Assembly: GCF_014701195.1 (NCBI RefSeq)
Contig: NZ_AP018712.1
Span: forward strand, 452,501 to 516,500
Reading direction: 5' to 3'
DNA from: Tepiditoga spiralis
GTDB lineage: Bacteria > Thermotogota > Thermotogae > Petrotogales > Petrotogaceae
Length of the DNA stretch: 64,000 nucleotides
Positions 57,192-64,000 of the stretch are shown here, piece by piece (within the stretch, counting starts at the first letter, position 1; each line of letters begins with the position of its first letter). The notes under the pieces were generated by a model. It searched no databases, had not been told where the DNA came from, and saw only the letters and a program-made list of their open reading frames with translations. Made by a program: the position numbers and the translations under genes.

Positions 57192-57851
57192 ATGTATAAT
57201 ATTTTAATAGTAGAAGATGATGCGTCTATTGCAAGGTTACTTGAATTAGAGTTACAACATGAAGGTTATAAAACATTAATTGCAAAAGATGGTGAAGAAG
57301 CTGTTGAGTTTTATGGAAATTTTAAGCCTGACGTGATATTATTAGACGTAATGCTTCCAATAAGGAATGGCTTCGAAATTGCAGAAATAATAAGAAATTA
57401 TGATAAAGATGTTGGAATAATAATGTTAACTGCAAAAGGCGAGTTAGAAGATAAGGTAAATGGTTTAAAAAATGCAGATGATTATATAGTAAAACCTTTT
57501 GAAGTTGAAGAAGTTTTTGCAAGAATAGAATCTTTATTAAGACGCCTTGGAAAAACAAAAAATAGTATAAAAGCTGGAGATATAGAATTATTTCCAGAAA
57601 GAATGCAAGTTTTTATAAAAGGCAAAGAACTTCATTTAAGTTTAACTGAATTCAATATTTTAAAAACATTATTATTGAATAAAAATATCGTTGTTTCAAA
57701 AGAAAAAATTTTAGAAGAAGTTTGGGGATATGAAGATGAAAACCTAAATATAGTTGAGGTTTATGTTAATTATCTTAGAAAAAAACTTGGAGATTATGGA
57801 AAAAAAATAAAAACTGTGAGAGGTGTTGGATACGTTATCAGAGAAGATTAA
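57192..57851 (+). CDS. OmpR-family response regulator
   Basis: A 219-residue regulator. The receiver (1 to about 118) has the acidic pair EDD, the phosphoacceptor Asp in VILLDVMLP (about 53) and Lys in VKPF. The winged-helix DNA-binding domain (about 125-219) ends VRGVGYVIRED. The receiver is one residue short in the usual GLxxGADDY loop (here GLKNADDY). The gene overlaps the sensor kinase by 29 nt. Confidence 0.95.
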   Translation: MYNILIVEDDASIARLLELELQHEGYKTLIAKDGEEAVEFYGNFKPDVILLDVMLPIRNGFEIAEIIRNYDKDVGIIMLTAKGELEDKVNGLKNADDYIVKPFEVEEVFARIESLLRRLGKTKNSIKAGDIELFPERMQVFIKGKELHLSLTEFNILKTLLLNKNIVVSKEKILEEVWGYEDENLNIVEVYVNYLRKKLGDYGKKIKTVRGVGYVIRED

Positions 57852-59145
57852 ATCTAGTGCTGTTTTAAATCAAGCAATATTTTTTACTATTATGGTTTTT
57901 ATTATAATAACCATAATAACTTTTTCTATGAAAATTCTAGTATCAACAACAGCATTGCATGGATACTCAAAAGCTTTAATTAATCAAATAAATCCAAATA
58001 AAATACTAAAAAATGATGAAACTGATATATTTTCAAAATTTTTAGAAAATACAGATATAATAAAACGAAGTTTTATGGAAAATAAAATAGTAATATTGGA
58101 TAACAAATTAATTAATGATCCTTACAAAATAATAGATGAAAACTTTAGAATACCTGGAACACCAGTAGCAATTAAAAAAAATGGAATATACTACATATTT
58201 GTAGGTTTACGACTATTTGACAACTCAAAGATGATAGTTGGAGGACCTTCACTTGAATTCACTGCAGTTATGGGAGCTTTTAATTATATATCAATTATAA
58301 TATTAATATTTGGATTAATATTTTCAATAATAATTTCATATTTATTAGCAAAAAAATCTTTGAGTCCAACTATAAAAATTTCAAAAAAACTCTCTAAAAT
58401 TAATATAGAAAATTTAGAAAGAGTTCCAGAACAAAAAACTATTGAATTTCAAGTATTAGCAAATCGATTAAACTCTATGTTAGACAGAATCGAACAAGGA
58501 TATGAAATTCAAAAACAATTTGTTTCAGATGTTTCCCATGAACTAAGAACACCTTTGACAACATTAAATGGTTATATTAAAATGTTAAAGCGTTGGGGAA
58601 AAAATGATGAAAAATTATTAGAAGAATCAATAGAAAAAATTGAAACATCAACCAATTATTTAAAATCTATGATAGAAAAACTTCTAATTTTATCTAAACC
58701 AGACTTTAATCCTGAAATATCTATTTTTAATATTTCAGATGCAATTAAAGAAGTTTTAAAACTATATAACACTCAAGAAAGAAAATTTATAGAAAAAGGA
58801 ACATCCTTTAATGTAGAAACATCCTTTGAATACTTAATTATAATACTTAAAACATTAATAGAAAATGCAGTAAAATATTCGGAAAAAGAAATAGAAATAA
58901 TTTATGATAAAAATTCAATAATTATTAAAGATTTTGGTATTGGTATACCAGAAGATAAAGTTGAACATATATTTGAAAGATTTTATCAAGCTGATACTTC
59001 AAGAAAAGATTTTGGGCACGGATTAGGTCTTTCAATAGCAAAAAAATTATGTGAAAAATTAAATATCAAAATTGTAGCAAACTCAAAAATAAATGAAGGA
59101 AGTTCATTTAAACTTATGTTTGGAGGAAAAAATAGTGAAAATTGA
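57823..59145 (+). CDS. Sensor histidine kinase
   Basis: A 440-residue membrane kinase paired with the response regulator. TM1 (about 17-40) and TM2 (about 150-172) enclose a ~110-residue extracytoplasmic domain. Then HAMP, the DHp helix with the phosphoryl His in FVSDVSHELRTPLTT, and the ATPase with N box ENAVKYSEKE, G1 DFGIGIPE and G2 GHGLGLSIAKKL. GTG 57823 or TTG 57826 could start it. The stimulus is unknown. Confidence 0.94.
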   Translation: MLDTLSEKIKSSAVLNQAIFFTIMVFIIITIITFSMKILVSTTALHGYSKALINQINPNKILKNDETDIFSKFLENTDIIKRSFMENKIVILDNKLINDPYKIIDENFRIPGTPVAIKKNGIYYIFVGLRLFDNSKMIVGGPSLEFTAVMGAFNYISIIILIFGLIFSIIISYLLAKKSLSPTIKISKKLSKINIENLERVPEQKTIEFQVLANRLNSMLDRIEQGYEIQKQFVSDVSHELRTPLTTLNGYIKMLKRWGKNDEKLLEESIEKIETSTNYLKSMIEKLLILSKPDFNPEISIFNISDAIKEVLKLYNTQERKFIEKGTSFNVETSFEYLIIILKTLIENAVKYSEKEIEIIYDKNSIIIKDFGIGIPEDKVEHIFERFYQADTSRKDFGHGLGLSIAKKLCEKLNIKIVANSKINEGSSFKLMFGGKNSEN

Positions 59146-60166
59146 TATGGAATATACCTTAAACTATTTAAAAGAAATAATGAAAGTACATAGTCCATCT
59201 GGAGATACAGAAAAAGGCATAAAAAATGTAGAAGAAGAGTTTGATAAACTTAAAATATCTCATAAAAGAACTAAAAAAGGGGCTATTATAGCAACAATAA
59301 AAGGAAAAGATGATGAACATCATAAAACTATATCAGCTCATATAGATACACTTGGAGCCATGGTTAAAGAAATAAAAAATAACGGAAGATTAAAAATGGC
59401 GCAAATAGGAGGTTTTTCTTGGACTTCTGTTGAAGGAGAAAATGTTATAGTAAAAACATTAAATGGAGAAGAATATACAGGAACAATTTTATTTGATAAA
59501 CAATCTGTACATATACATGGAATGATTCCTCGTGAAACAATTAGATCTGATGAAAATATGGAAATAAGATTAGATGAAGACGTAAAAAATAAAGATGACG
59601 TTTTAAAATTAGGAATTAATGTTGGAGACTTTGTTTACTGCGAAACAAGAACTACTATTACAAAAAATGGTTATATAAAATCAAGATATTTAGATGATAA
59701 AGCCGCCGTTGCAATAATTATGGGCATTTGTAAGTATATTAAGGATAATAATATAGAACCAAAATATACAACTCACTTTTTTATAAGTAATTATGAAGAA
59801 GTTGGTCATGGAATATCTGCTATTCCAGAAAAAACTGATGAATTTATTGCAATAGACATAGGAACGGTTGGACTCGGTCAAAACTCTGATGAATTTTCTG
59901 TTTGTATTTCAGCAAGAGATACATCGGGACCTTATGACTTTTCATTTAGAAAAAAATTACAAAAAATATGTGAAAAAAACAATATACAATATAAAGTAGA
60001 CATGTATAATAGATATGGTTCTGATGCAAGCAAACTAGTTCATCAAGGTGTTGATGTAAATTATGCACTCCTTGGGCCTGGTGTAGATGCTACACATCAT
60101 TATGAAAGAACTCATATAAAATCTTTAGATAATACTGCTAAACTCTTATTAAACTATATCGTTTAA
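59135..60166 (+). CDS. M42-family aminopeptidase
   Basis: A 343-residue cocatalytic zinc peptidase (glutamyl aminopeptidase/FrvX group). Ligands and catalytic residues visible: HIDTLGAMV, YLDDKAAVAI, NYEEVGHGI (catalytic Glu pair), ISARDTSGP and THHYERTH. GTG 59135 is taken as the start because GGAGG (59122-59126) lies 8 nt ahead and the ORF upstream is inside the kinase gene. It overlaps the kinase by 11 nt, so it is probably in the same transcript. Confidence 0.93.
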   Translation: MKIDMEYTLNYLKEIMKVHSPSGDTEKGIKNVEEEFDKLKISHKRTKKGAIIATIKGKDDEHHKTISAHIDTLGAMVKEIKNNGRLKMAQIGGFSWTSVEGENVIVKTLNGEEYTGTILFDKQSVHIHGMIPRETIRSDENMEIRLDEDVKNKDDVLKLGINVGDFVYCETRTTITKNGYIKSRYLDDKAAVAIIMGICKYIKDNNIEPKYTTHFFISNYEEVGHGISAIPEKTDEFIAIDIGTVGLGQNSDEFSVCISARDTSGPYDFSFRKKLQKICEKNNIQYKVDMYNRYGSDASKLVHQGVDVNYALLGPGVDATHHYERTHIKSLDNTAKLLLNYIV

Positions 60167-60282
60167 TTTAAATTAGAAGGTTTACACGTAATATAATCTT
60201 AGCAAATTAAAAATTATATAAATTTTAAAATAATTCATCTCATTTTATTACATGTATATATTACAAATAAATAATAAATTTA

Positions 60283-60425
60283 GAATTAAGGCATTTAGGA
60301 ATTTGGTGAAAATCCAAAACGGTCCAGCCACCGTAACTGAGAACGAACACTACAAAATACCACTGAGAAATCGGGAAGGTGTAGTTAGTAGAATGATACA
60401 GAAGTCGGGAGACCTGTCTTAATTC
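60283..60425 (+). ncRNA. Cobalamin riboswitch
   Basis: Conserved elements in order: P1 GAATTAAG (60283-60290) with CTTAATTC (60418-60425); GGTGAAAATCC; CGGTCCAGCCACCGTAACTG; CCACTG; GGGAAGG; ATGATAC; and the B12 box AGTCGGGAGACCTGTC. This is the adenosyl-/methylcobalamin aptamer family. It controls the YitT-family gene downstream. Confidence 0.93.
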
Positions 60426-60433
60426 AATTTTTA

Positions 60434-60466
60434 TCTCAATTTCTTGGTTTGAATTGAGAAAAATTT
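60434..60466 (+). terminator. Expression platform of the cobalamin riboswitch
   Basis: TCTCAATT (60434-60441) and AATTGAGA (60452-60459) form a hairpin, then AAAATTTTT. AATTCAA at 60421-60427 (3' strand of P1) can pair with TTGAATT in the hairpin's 3' side, so P1 formation and the alternative fold exclude each other. Weak T run; terminator or SD-access control. Confidence 0.6.
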
Positions 60467-60483
60467 TTATATGGAGGTATATT

Positions 60484-61341
60484 ATGAAAAAAATTATTTT
60501 TAAAGAGTATTTTTTTGCAACTATTGGAGCTTTATTAACTGCATTTGGACTTGCTGTATTCTTAATGCCACATGATATAGCTTGTGGTGGAGCAAATGGT
60601 CTTGCAATTGTTTTAAACAGTGTAATTCATGTTCCAGTTGGTATATTGATGTATGGTGTCAATATTATTCTATTTATCCTTTCATTTATTTTTATAGGAA
60701 AAGAGTTTGGAGCAAAAAGTATATATTGTACTTTTATTCTTAACTTTTTTGTTGATATGTTTGATAGAATACTCCCTATACCAAAATACACTGGAAATGA
60801 TATGTTTTTAGCTGTATTTTTTGGAGTTGTTATATCTGCTGCAGGTATGGCAATTACTTTTTCACAAAATGCATCAACAGGTGGAACTGACATAATTGCT
60901 AAAATATTTAATAAATATTTTGGACTTTCACTTGGTATAGGTCTTTTAATGTCTGATTTAATTATAGGTCTTCTTGCAGGAATTGCATATGATCCAACAG
61001 TTGGAATGTATTCTATTGTATCAGTTATTATAAATGGCTTAACAGTTGATTTCATTATTAGAGGAATAACAACAGATGTTACAATGATGATAATATCTGA
61101 AAAGAAAAAAGAAATATTAGAATATATCTTAAAAGATTTAGATAGAGGTGCATCACTTATAAACGCTGAAGGAGCTTATTCTGGACAAAAAAAACAATTT
61201 ATATATGTAGCTTTAAGTAGAAGAGAAAAAAATGAAATGATACATAAAATTCAATCGATTGATCCAGATGCTTTCATAACTGTACAACCAATTTCTACGG
61301 TAATTGGATATGGTTTTAAAAACTTCAAACAAGTAATATAA
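60484..61341 (+). CDS. YitT-family membrane protein (DUF161 + DUF2179)
   Basis: A 285-residue protein with about five to six membrane segments (first ~200 residues; family marks LTAFGLAVFLMPHDIACGGANG, NASTGGTDIIAKI) and a C-terminal cytosolic DUF2179 domain (SLINAEGAYSGQKKQFIYVALSRRE). The function of YitT proteins is unknown. The cobalamin riboswitch upstream ties this one to vitamin B12 supply, e.g. uptake of B12 or a precursor, or replacing a B12 need. SD GGAGG stands 7 nt before the ATG at 60484. Confidence 0.9.
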   Translation: MKKIIFKEYFFATIGALLTAFGLAVFLMPHDIACGGANGLAIVLNSVIHVPVGILMYGVNIILFILSFIFIGKEFGAKSIYCTFILNFFVDMFDRILPIPKYTGNDMFLAVFFGVVISAAGMAITFSQNASTGGTDIIAKIFNKYFGLSLGIGLLMSDLIIGLLAGIAYDPTVGMYSIVSVIINGLTVDFIIRGITTDVTMMIISEKKKEILEYILKDLDRGASLINAEGAYSGQKKQFIYVALSRREKNEMIHKIQSIDPDAFITVQPISTVIGYGFKNFKQVI

Positions 61342-61370
61342 TTTTTTAATTTTTATCTTATACGACAAAA

Positions 61371-61408
61371 ATATGCAAATTTGATAAATCAATTTGCATA
61401 TTTTTTTA
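61371..61408 (+). terminator. Terminator after the YitT gene
   Basis: ATATGCAAATTTGAT (61371-61385) pairs with ATCAATTTGCATAT (61388-61401) with one bulge, then a T run. Confidence 0.8.
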
Positions 61409-61437
61409 TACTAAAAATTATTAAAAAATAGTAATAG

Positions 61438-61480
61438 TTGACAAAAAATTAAAAAAATGATATCATTCACTTAGTGAATG
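61438..61480 (+). promoter_or_regulatory. Promoter and operator of the polysaccharide operon
   Basis: TTGACA (61438-61443), 17 nt, TATCAT (61461-61466): near-consensus. A perfect palindrome CATTCACTTAGTGAATG (61464-61480) overlaps the -10 and the start site, a repressor-operator layout. The wHTH protein encoded next is the obvious candidate. Confidence 0.8.
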
Positions 61481-61497
61481 AATAATCGAGGTGTAAT

Positions 61498-62145
61498 ATG
61501 TTTAAATTTGAAGAATATTCTTTTTTTAATCCATCACCAAACTTTAGAGAAATGGTTCTTTTACAAATAATATCAAAGGATTCTAATGTATCTCAAGAAA
61601 TACTTGCAAAAAATGCTGGAATAGCGCCGTCAATGGTAAATAGATACTTAAAAGAGTTTGAAGAAAAAAAGTACATAAACAAAGTTGGAAAAACGAGAAG
61701 AAGTATGCAGTATAAATTGACTGAAGATGGAATAAAGAGATTACAGTTTTTAATAGTTTCTTATACCAGCGAAGTATCGAAGATGTATGCAGAAACAAAA
61801 ATATCTTTTGATGGTGTTTTATATCAAATAAAAAATAAATCTTTAAAGAACATATATTTATACGGTGCAGGTGTTGTTGGAGGAATACTTTTAAAAGTTT
61901 TAAATAGTGAAAACATAGAAATAAAAGGCTTTATAGATGAATCACCATTAAAAATAGGAGAAAAACTTTACAATATAAAAATTTTTTCTCCAGAATCAAT
62001 GAAAAATAAAAATTATGATGCAATTATAATAGCTTCATTTAGACATTATGAAGAAATATTGAAAAAAGCAAAAAACTTTGGATTAAAAAATATACAAATT
62101 TTTAAAATAGACAATGAAGGAAAGGTTTCATTGAAGGAGGCTTAA
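61498..62145 (+). CDS. Winged-helix regulator fused to a Rossmann-like domain
   Basis: A 215-residue protein. Residues about 15-80 are a MarR/Lrp-like winged helix (VSQEILAKNAGIAPSMVNRYLKEFEEKKYI). Residues about 115-210 start YLYGAGVVGGILLKVL, an NAD-type G-x-G-x-x-G, and continue GFIDESPLKIGEKLYNIKI, as in the N-terminal domain of CapD/FlaA1-type sugar-nucleotide enzymes. It heads an operon with sugar-nucleotide genes and probably senses a nucleotide cofactor or sugar nucleotide. SD GAGGTG; 2-nt gap to the aminotransferase. Confidence 0.82.
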   Translation: MFKFEEYSFFNPSPNFREMVLLQIISKDSNVSQEILAKNAGIAPSMVNRYLKEFEEKKYINKVGKTRRSMQYKLTEDGIKRLQFLIVSYTSEVSKMYAETKISFDGVLYQIKNKSLKNIYLYGAGVVGGILLKVLNSENIEIKGFIDESPLKIGEKLYNIKIFSPESMKNKNYDAIIIASFRHYEEILKKAKNFGLKNIQIFKIDNEGKVSLKEA

Positions 62146-62147
62146 AT

Positions 62148-63299
62148 ATGAAAGTACCACTTTTTGATATGACAAGGCAGTATGAAAAAATAAGAACTGA
62201 AGTTTTAAATACAATTGATGAGATTTTTAAAAGCGGAAAGGTTGTTCTTGGAAAACATGTAAAAAATTTAGAAGAAAATATAGAAAAATATATGAATGTT
62301 AAAAATGCAATTGGTGTTGCAAATGGTTCAGATGCACTTGTTATTGCTGTAAAAGCTTTAAATTTAAATCCTGGTGATTATGTAATAACAACACCTTACA
62401 CATTTTTTGCAACTGCAAGTTGTATAGTTAGAAATGGATTAACTCCAATCTTTGTGGATATAGAAGAAAAATATTATAACATAGATTTAAATGAAGTAGA
62501 AAGAATTTTAAAAACACATCCACAAAAAGAAAAAATAAAGGCAATAATACCTGTTCATTTATTTGGAAAAACAGTTGATATGAAGAAGTTATTAGAACTC
62601 AAAGAAAAGTATAATTTAAAAGTAATAGAAGATACTGCACAAGCAATAGGAGCTGTTTGGTACGATGGAGACAAAAAGATATATGCAGGAACTGCAAGTG
62701 AGTTTGGAACTATATCATTTTTTCCAACAAAAAATCTTGGTGGATATGGTGATGGTGGAATGATTGTATCAAACAATGACGAACTCTCTCAAAAAGCAAA
62801 GTATTTGAGAGTTCACGGAGCATCAAAAAAGTACTATCATGATGAAGTTGGATTTAATTCAAGACTTGATGAAGTACAAGCAGCTATACTTGACATAAAA
62901 TTAAAACAGTTAGATGAATACATAGAAAAAAGAATAAATGTAGCAAAAATATACAAAAAGCTATTTACAGAAAATGGACTAAATGAATACATAGAGTATC
63001 CAGAAGTATTTAAAGATAGAACGCACGTTTATCATCAATATGTTATAACTTTAAAGAGTGGAAATAGAGATGAACTATTTAAACATTTAAAAGAAAACGA
63101 AATTGGAACTTCAATATATTATCCAAAAGGACTTCATCTTCAAAAATGTTTTGAAGATCTCGGATATAAAGAAGGAGATTTTCCTATTACAGAAAAAGCG
63201 TGTAAAACAACAATAGCTCTTCCAATATTTCCAGAATTAACAGAAAAAGAGCAAGAACATGTTGTAAAAACAATAAAAAATTATTTTAAGGGGGAATAA
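62148..63299 (+). CDS. DegT/DnrJ/EryC1-family sugar aminotransferase
   Basis: A 383-residue PLP enzyme that aminates UDP- or dTDP-keto sugars for surface glycans. Marks: VGVANGSDALVIAVKAL-like IGVANGSDAL, TPYTFFATASCI, IEDTAQAIGA and the PLP lysine in SFFPTKNLGGYGDGG, with NSRLDEVQAAIL after it. With the UDP-sugar dehydrogenase next door, a WbpE-type step (amino sugar uronate synthesis) is likely. SD AAGGAGG overlaps the end of the regulator gene. Confidence 0.93.
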   Translation: MKVPLFDMTRQYEKIRTEVLNTIDEIFKSGKVVLGKHVKNLEENIEKYMNVKNAIGVANGSDALVIAVKALNLNPGDYVITTPYTFFATASCIVRNGLTPIFVDIEEKYYNIDLNEVERILKTHPQKEKIKAIIPVHLFGKTVDMKKLLELKEKYNLKVIEDTAQAIGAVWYDGDKKIYAGTASEFGTISFFPTKNLGGYGDGGMIVSNNDELSQKAKYLRVHGASKKYYHDEVGFNSRLDEVQAAILDIKLKQLDEYIEKRINVAKIYKKLFTENGLNEYIEYPEVFKDRTHVYHQYVITLKSGNRDELFKHLKENEIGTSIYYPKGLHLQKCFEDLGYKEGDFPITEKACKTTIALPIFPELTEKEQEHVVKTIKNYFKGE

Positions 63300-63301
63300 A
63301 A

Positions 63302-64000
63302 GTGGCATTAATAGATAAAATAAATGATAAAACAGCAAAACTTGGAGTAATAGGTCTTGGATATGTTGGACTACCTCTTGCAGTAGAAAAAGCAAAGGCT
63401 GGATACAATGTAATTGGATTTGATGTTCAAGAAAGTAAAGTTAAGATGGTAAATGAAGGTATTAATTATATAGGTGATGTTGTAGACAGTGAATTAAAAG
63501 ATTTAGTAAAAAATGGAAAAATAAAAGCAAGCACAAATTTTGATGAACTTGAAAGTTGTGATGCTGTTATGATATGTGTGCCAACACCACTCGATAAATT
63601 TAAACAACCAGATTTAACTTATGTTGAAGCATCAACAAGAGAAGTTGCAAAGAGAATTCACAAAGAAATGCTCGTTGTTTTAGAAAGTACAACTTATCCT
63701 GGAACAACTGAAGAAGTTATGCAACCAATACTTGAAGAAAGTGGATTAAAAGCAGGAGAAGATTTTTATCTTGCATTCAGTCCAGAAAGAGTGGATCCAG
63801 GAAATATAAGATTTAAAACTAAAAATACTCCTAAAGTAGTAGGAGGTGTATCAGAAGCTTCAACAAAAGTTGCAAAAGCTTTATATGAAAGTATATTAGA
63901 TGCAGAAGTATTCTGTGTTTCTTCACCAAAAGAAGCTGAAATGGCAAAGATACTTGAAAATTCTTTTAGAATAGTAAATATAGCCTTTATAAATGAAATG
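63302..64000 (+). CDS. UDP-sugar dehydrogenase (WbpA/WecC type), partial at window end
   Basis: The first ~233 residues of a nucleotide-sugar 6-dehydrogenase, cut by the right edge. Rossmann motif GVIGLGYVGLPLA near the N-terminus, MICVPTPLDKF, ESTTYPGTTEE and FSPERVDPGN are diagnostic of UDP-N-acetylglucosamine/mannosamine dehydrogenases. The start is GTG with AAGGGGG ahead. The catalytic Cys lies beyond the window. Confidence 0.93.
   Translation, partial: MALIDKINDKTAKLGVIGLGYVGLPLAVEKAKAGYNVIGFDVQESKVKMVNEGINYIGDVVDSELKDLVKNGKIKASTNFDELESCDAVMICVPTPLDKFKQPDLTYVEASTREVAKRIHKEMLVVLESTTYPGTTEEVMQPILEESGLKAGEDFYLAFSPERVDPGNIRFKTKNTPKVVGGVSEASTKVAKALYESILDAEVFCVSSPKEAEMAKILENSFRIVNIAFINEM

Overview
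The window is an AT-rich bacterial chromosome segment, most likely from a Petrotogaceae-like member of the Thermotogota. The evidence is a methionine synthase whose reactivation domain is a separate gene (the Thermotoga maritima arrangement), a glucosylglycerate (compatible-solute) locus, an AAA-ATPase-like/PD-(D/E)XK gene of a kind common in these genomes, and strong Shine-Dalgarno (SD) sites throughout. The assignment is inference, not a database match. There is no transposase, integrase, phage gene or CRISPR array; the only decayed DNA I found is one gene remnant (9178-9754) and one frameshifted glycosyltransferase (43360-44510).

Layout. 1-2300: rRNA operon on the minus strand (23S 5' part, tRNA-Ala, 16S) with its promoter and 16S processing stem. 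2498-8925: ylxQ-infB, a fused ABC permease/ATPase, a HAD phosphatase and a DEAD-box RNA helicase. 8926-11950: remnant of a secreted SUMF1/FN3/PQQ-repeat protein and an AAA-ATPase-like nuclease. 11979-19325: a minus-strand methionine operon (lysC, DUF39, UPF0280, metF, MetH reactivation protein, metH) behind a two-stage leader: a SAM-I riboswitch with terminator, then a 31-codon leader ORF with its own terminator and antiterminator. 19354-25805: a Ter stress module (three TerD proteins, a CaCA cation antiporter, and a divergent pair of a triple-repeat YceG-like protein and TelA). 25827-28865: solitary PglX-like DNA methyltransferase. 29049-38512: HD-GYP phosphodiesterase, Xaa-Pro peptidase, AddA-like helicase-nuclease, chemoreceptor and CheX. 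38548-41794: arginine deiminase operon.

42140-51717 is a glucosylglycerate-type locus: ABC sugar importer, RpiR regulator, GH13 phosphorylase, frameshifted glycosyltransferase, glycerate kinase, and a separate GT4 glycosyltransferase. The importer operon and the GT4 gene share an identical 12-bp palindrome just downstream of their -10 boxes, suggesting one regulon. 52307-57154 encodes a small secreted protein, an Ig-like periplasmic protein, a short secretin and a secretin-N-domain/beta-barrel chimera, which look like an uncharacterised outer-membrane system, followed by a two-component pair and an M42 peptidase. 60283-61341 is a cobalamin riboswitch in front of a YitT-family membrane protein. 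61438-64000 starts a surface-polysaccharide operon with a self-operator-like palindrome.

The most noteworthy items are the lysC leader attenuator, the shared operator in the glucosylglycerate region, the cobalamin riboswitch on YitT, the secretin/beta-barrel cluster and the triplicated YceG-like protein. Several start sites were chosen by SD placement rather than by the longest ORF.
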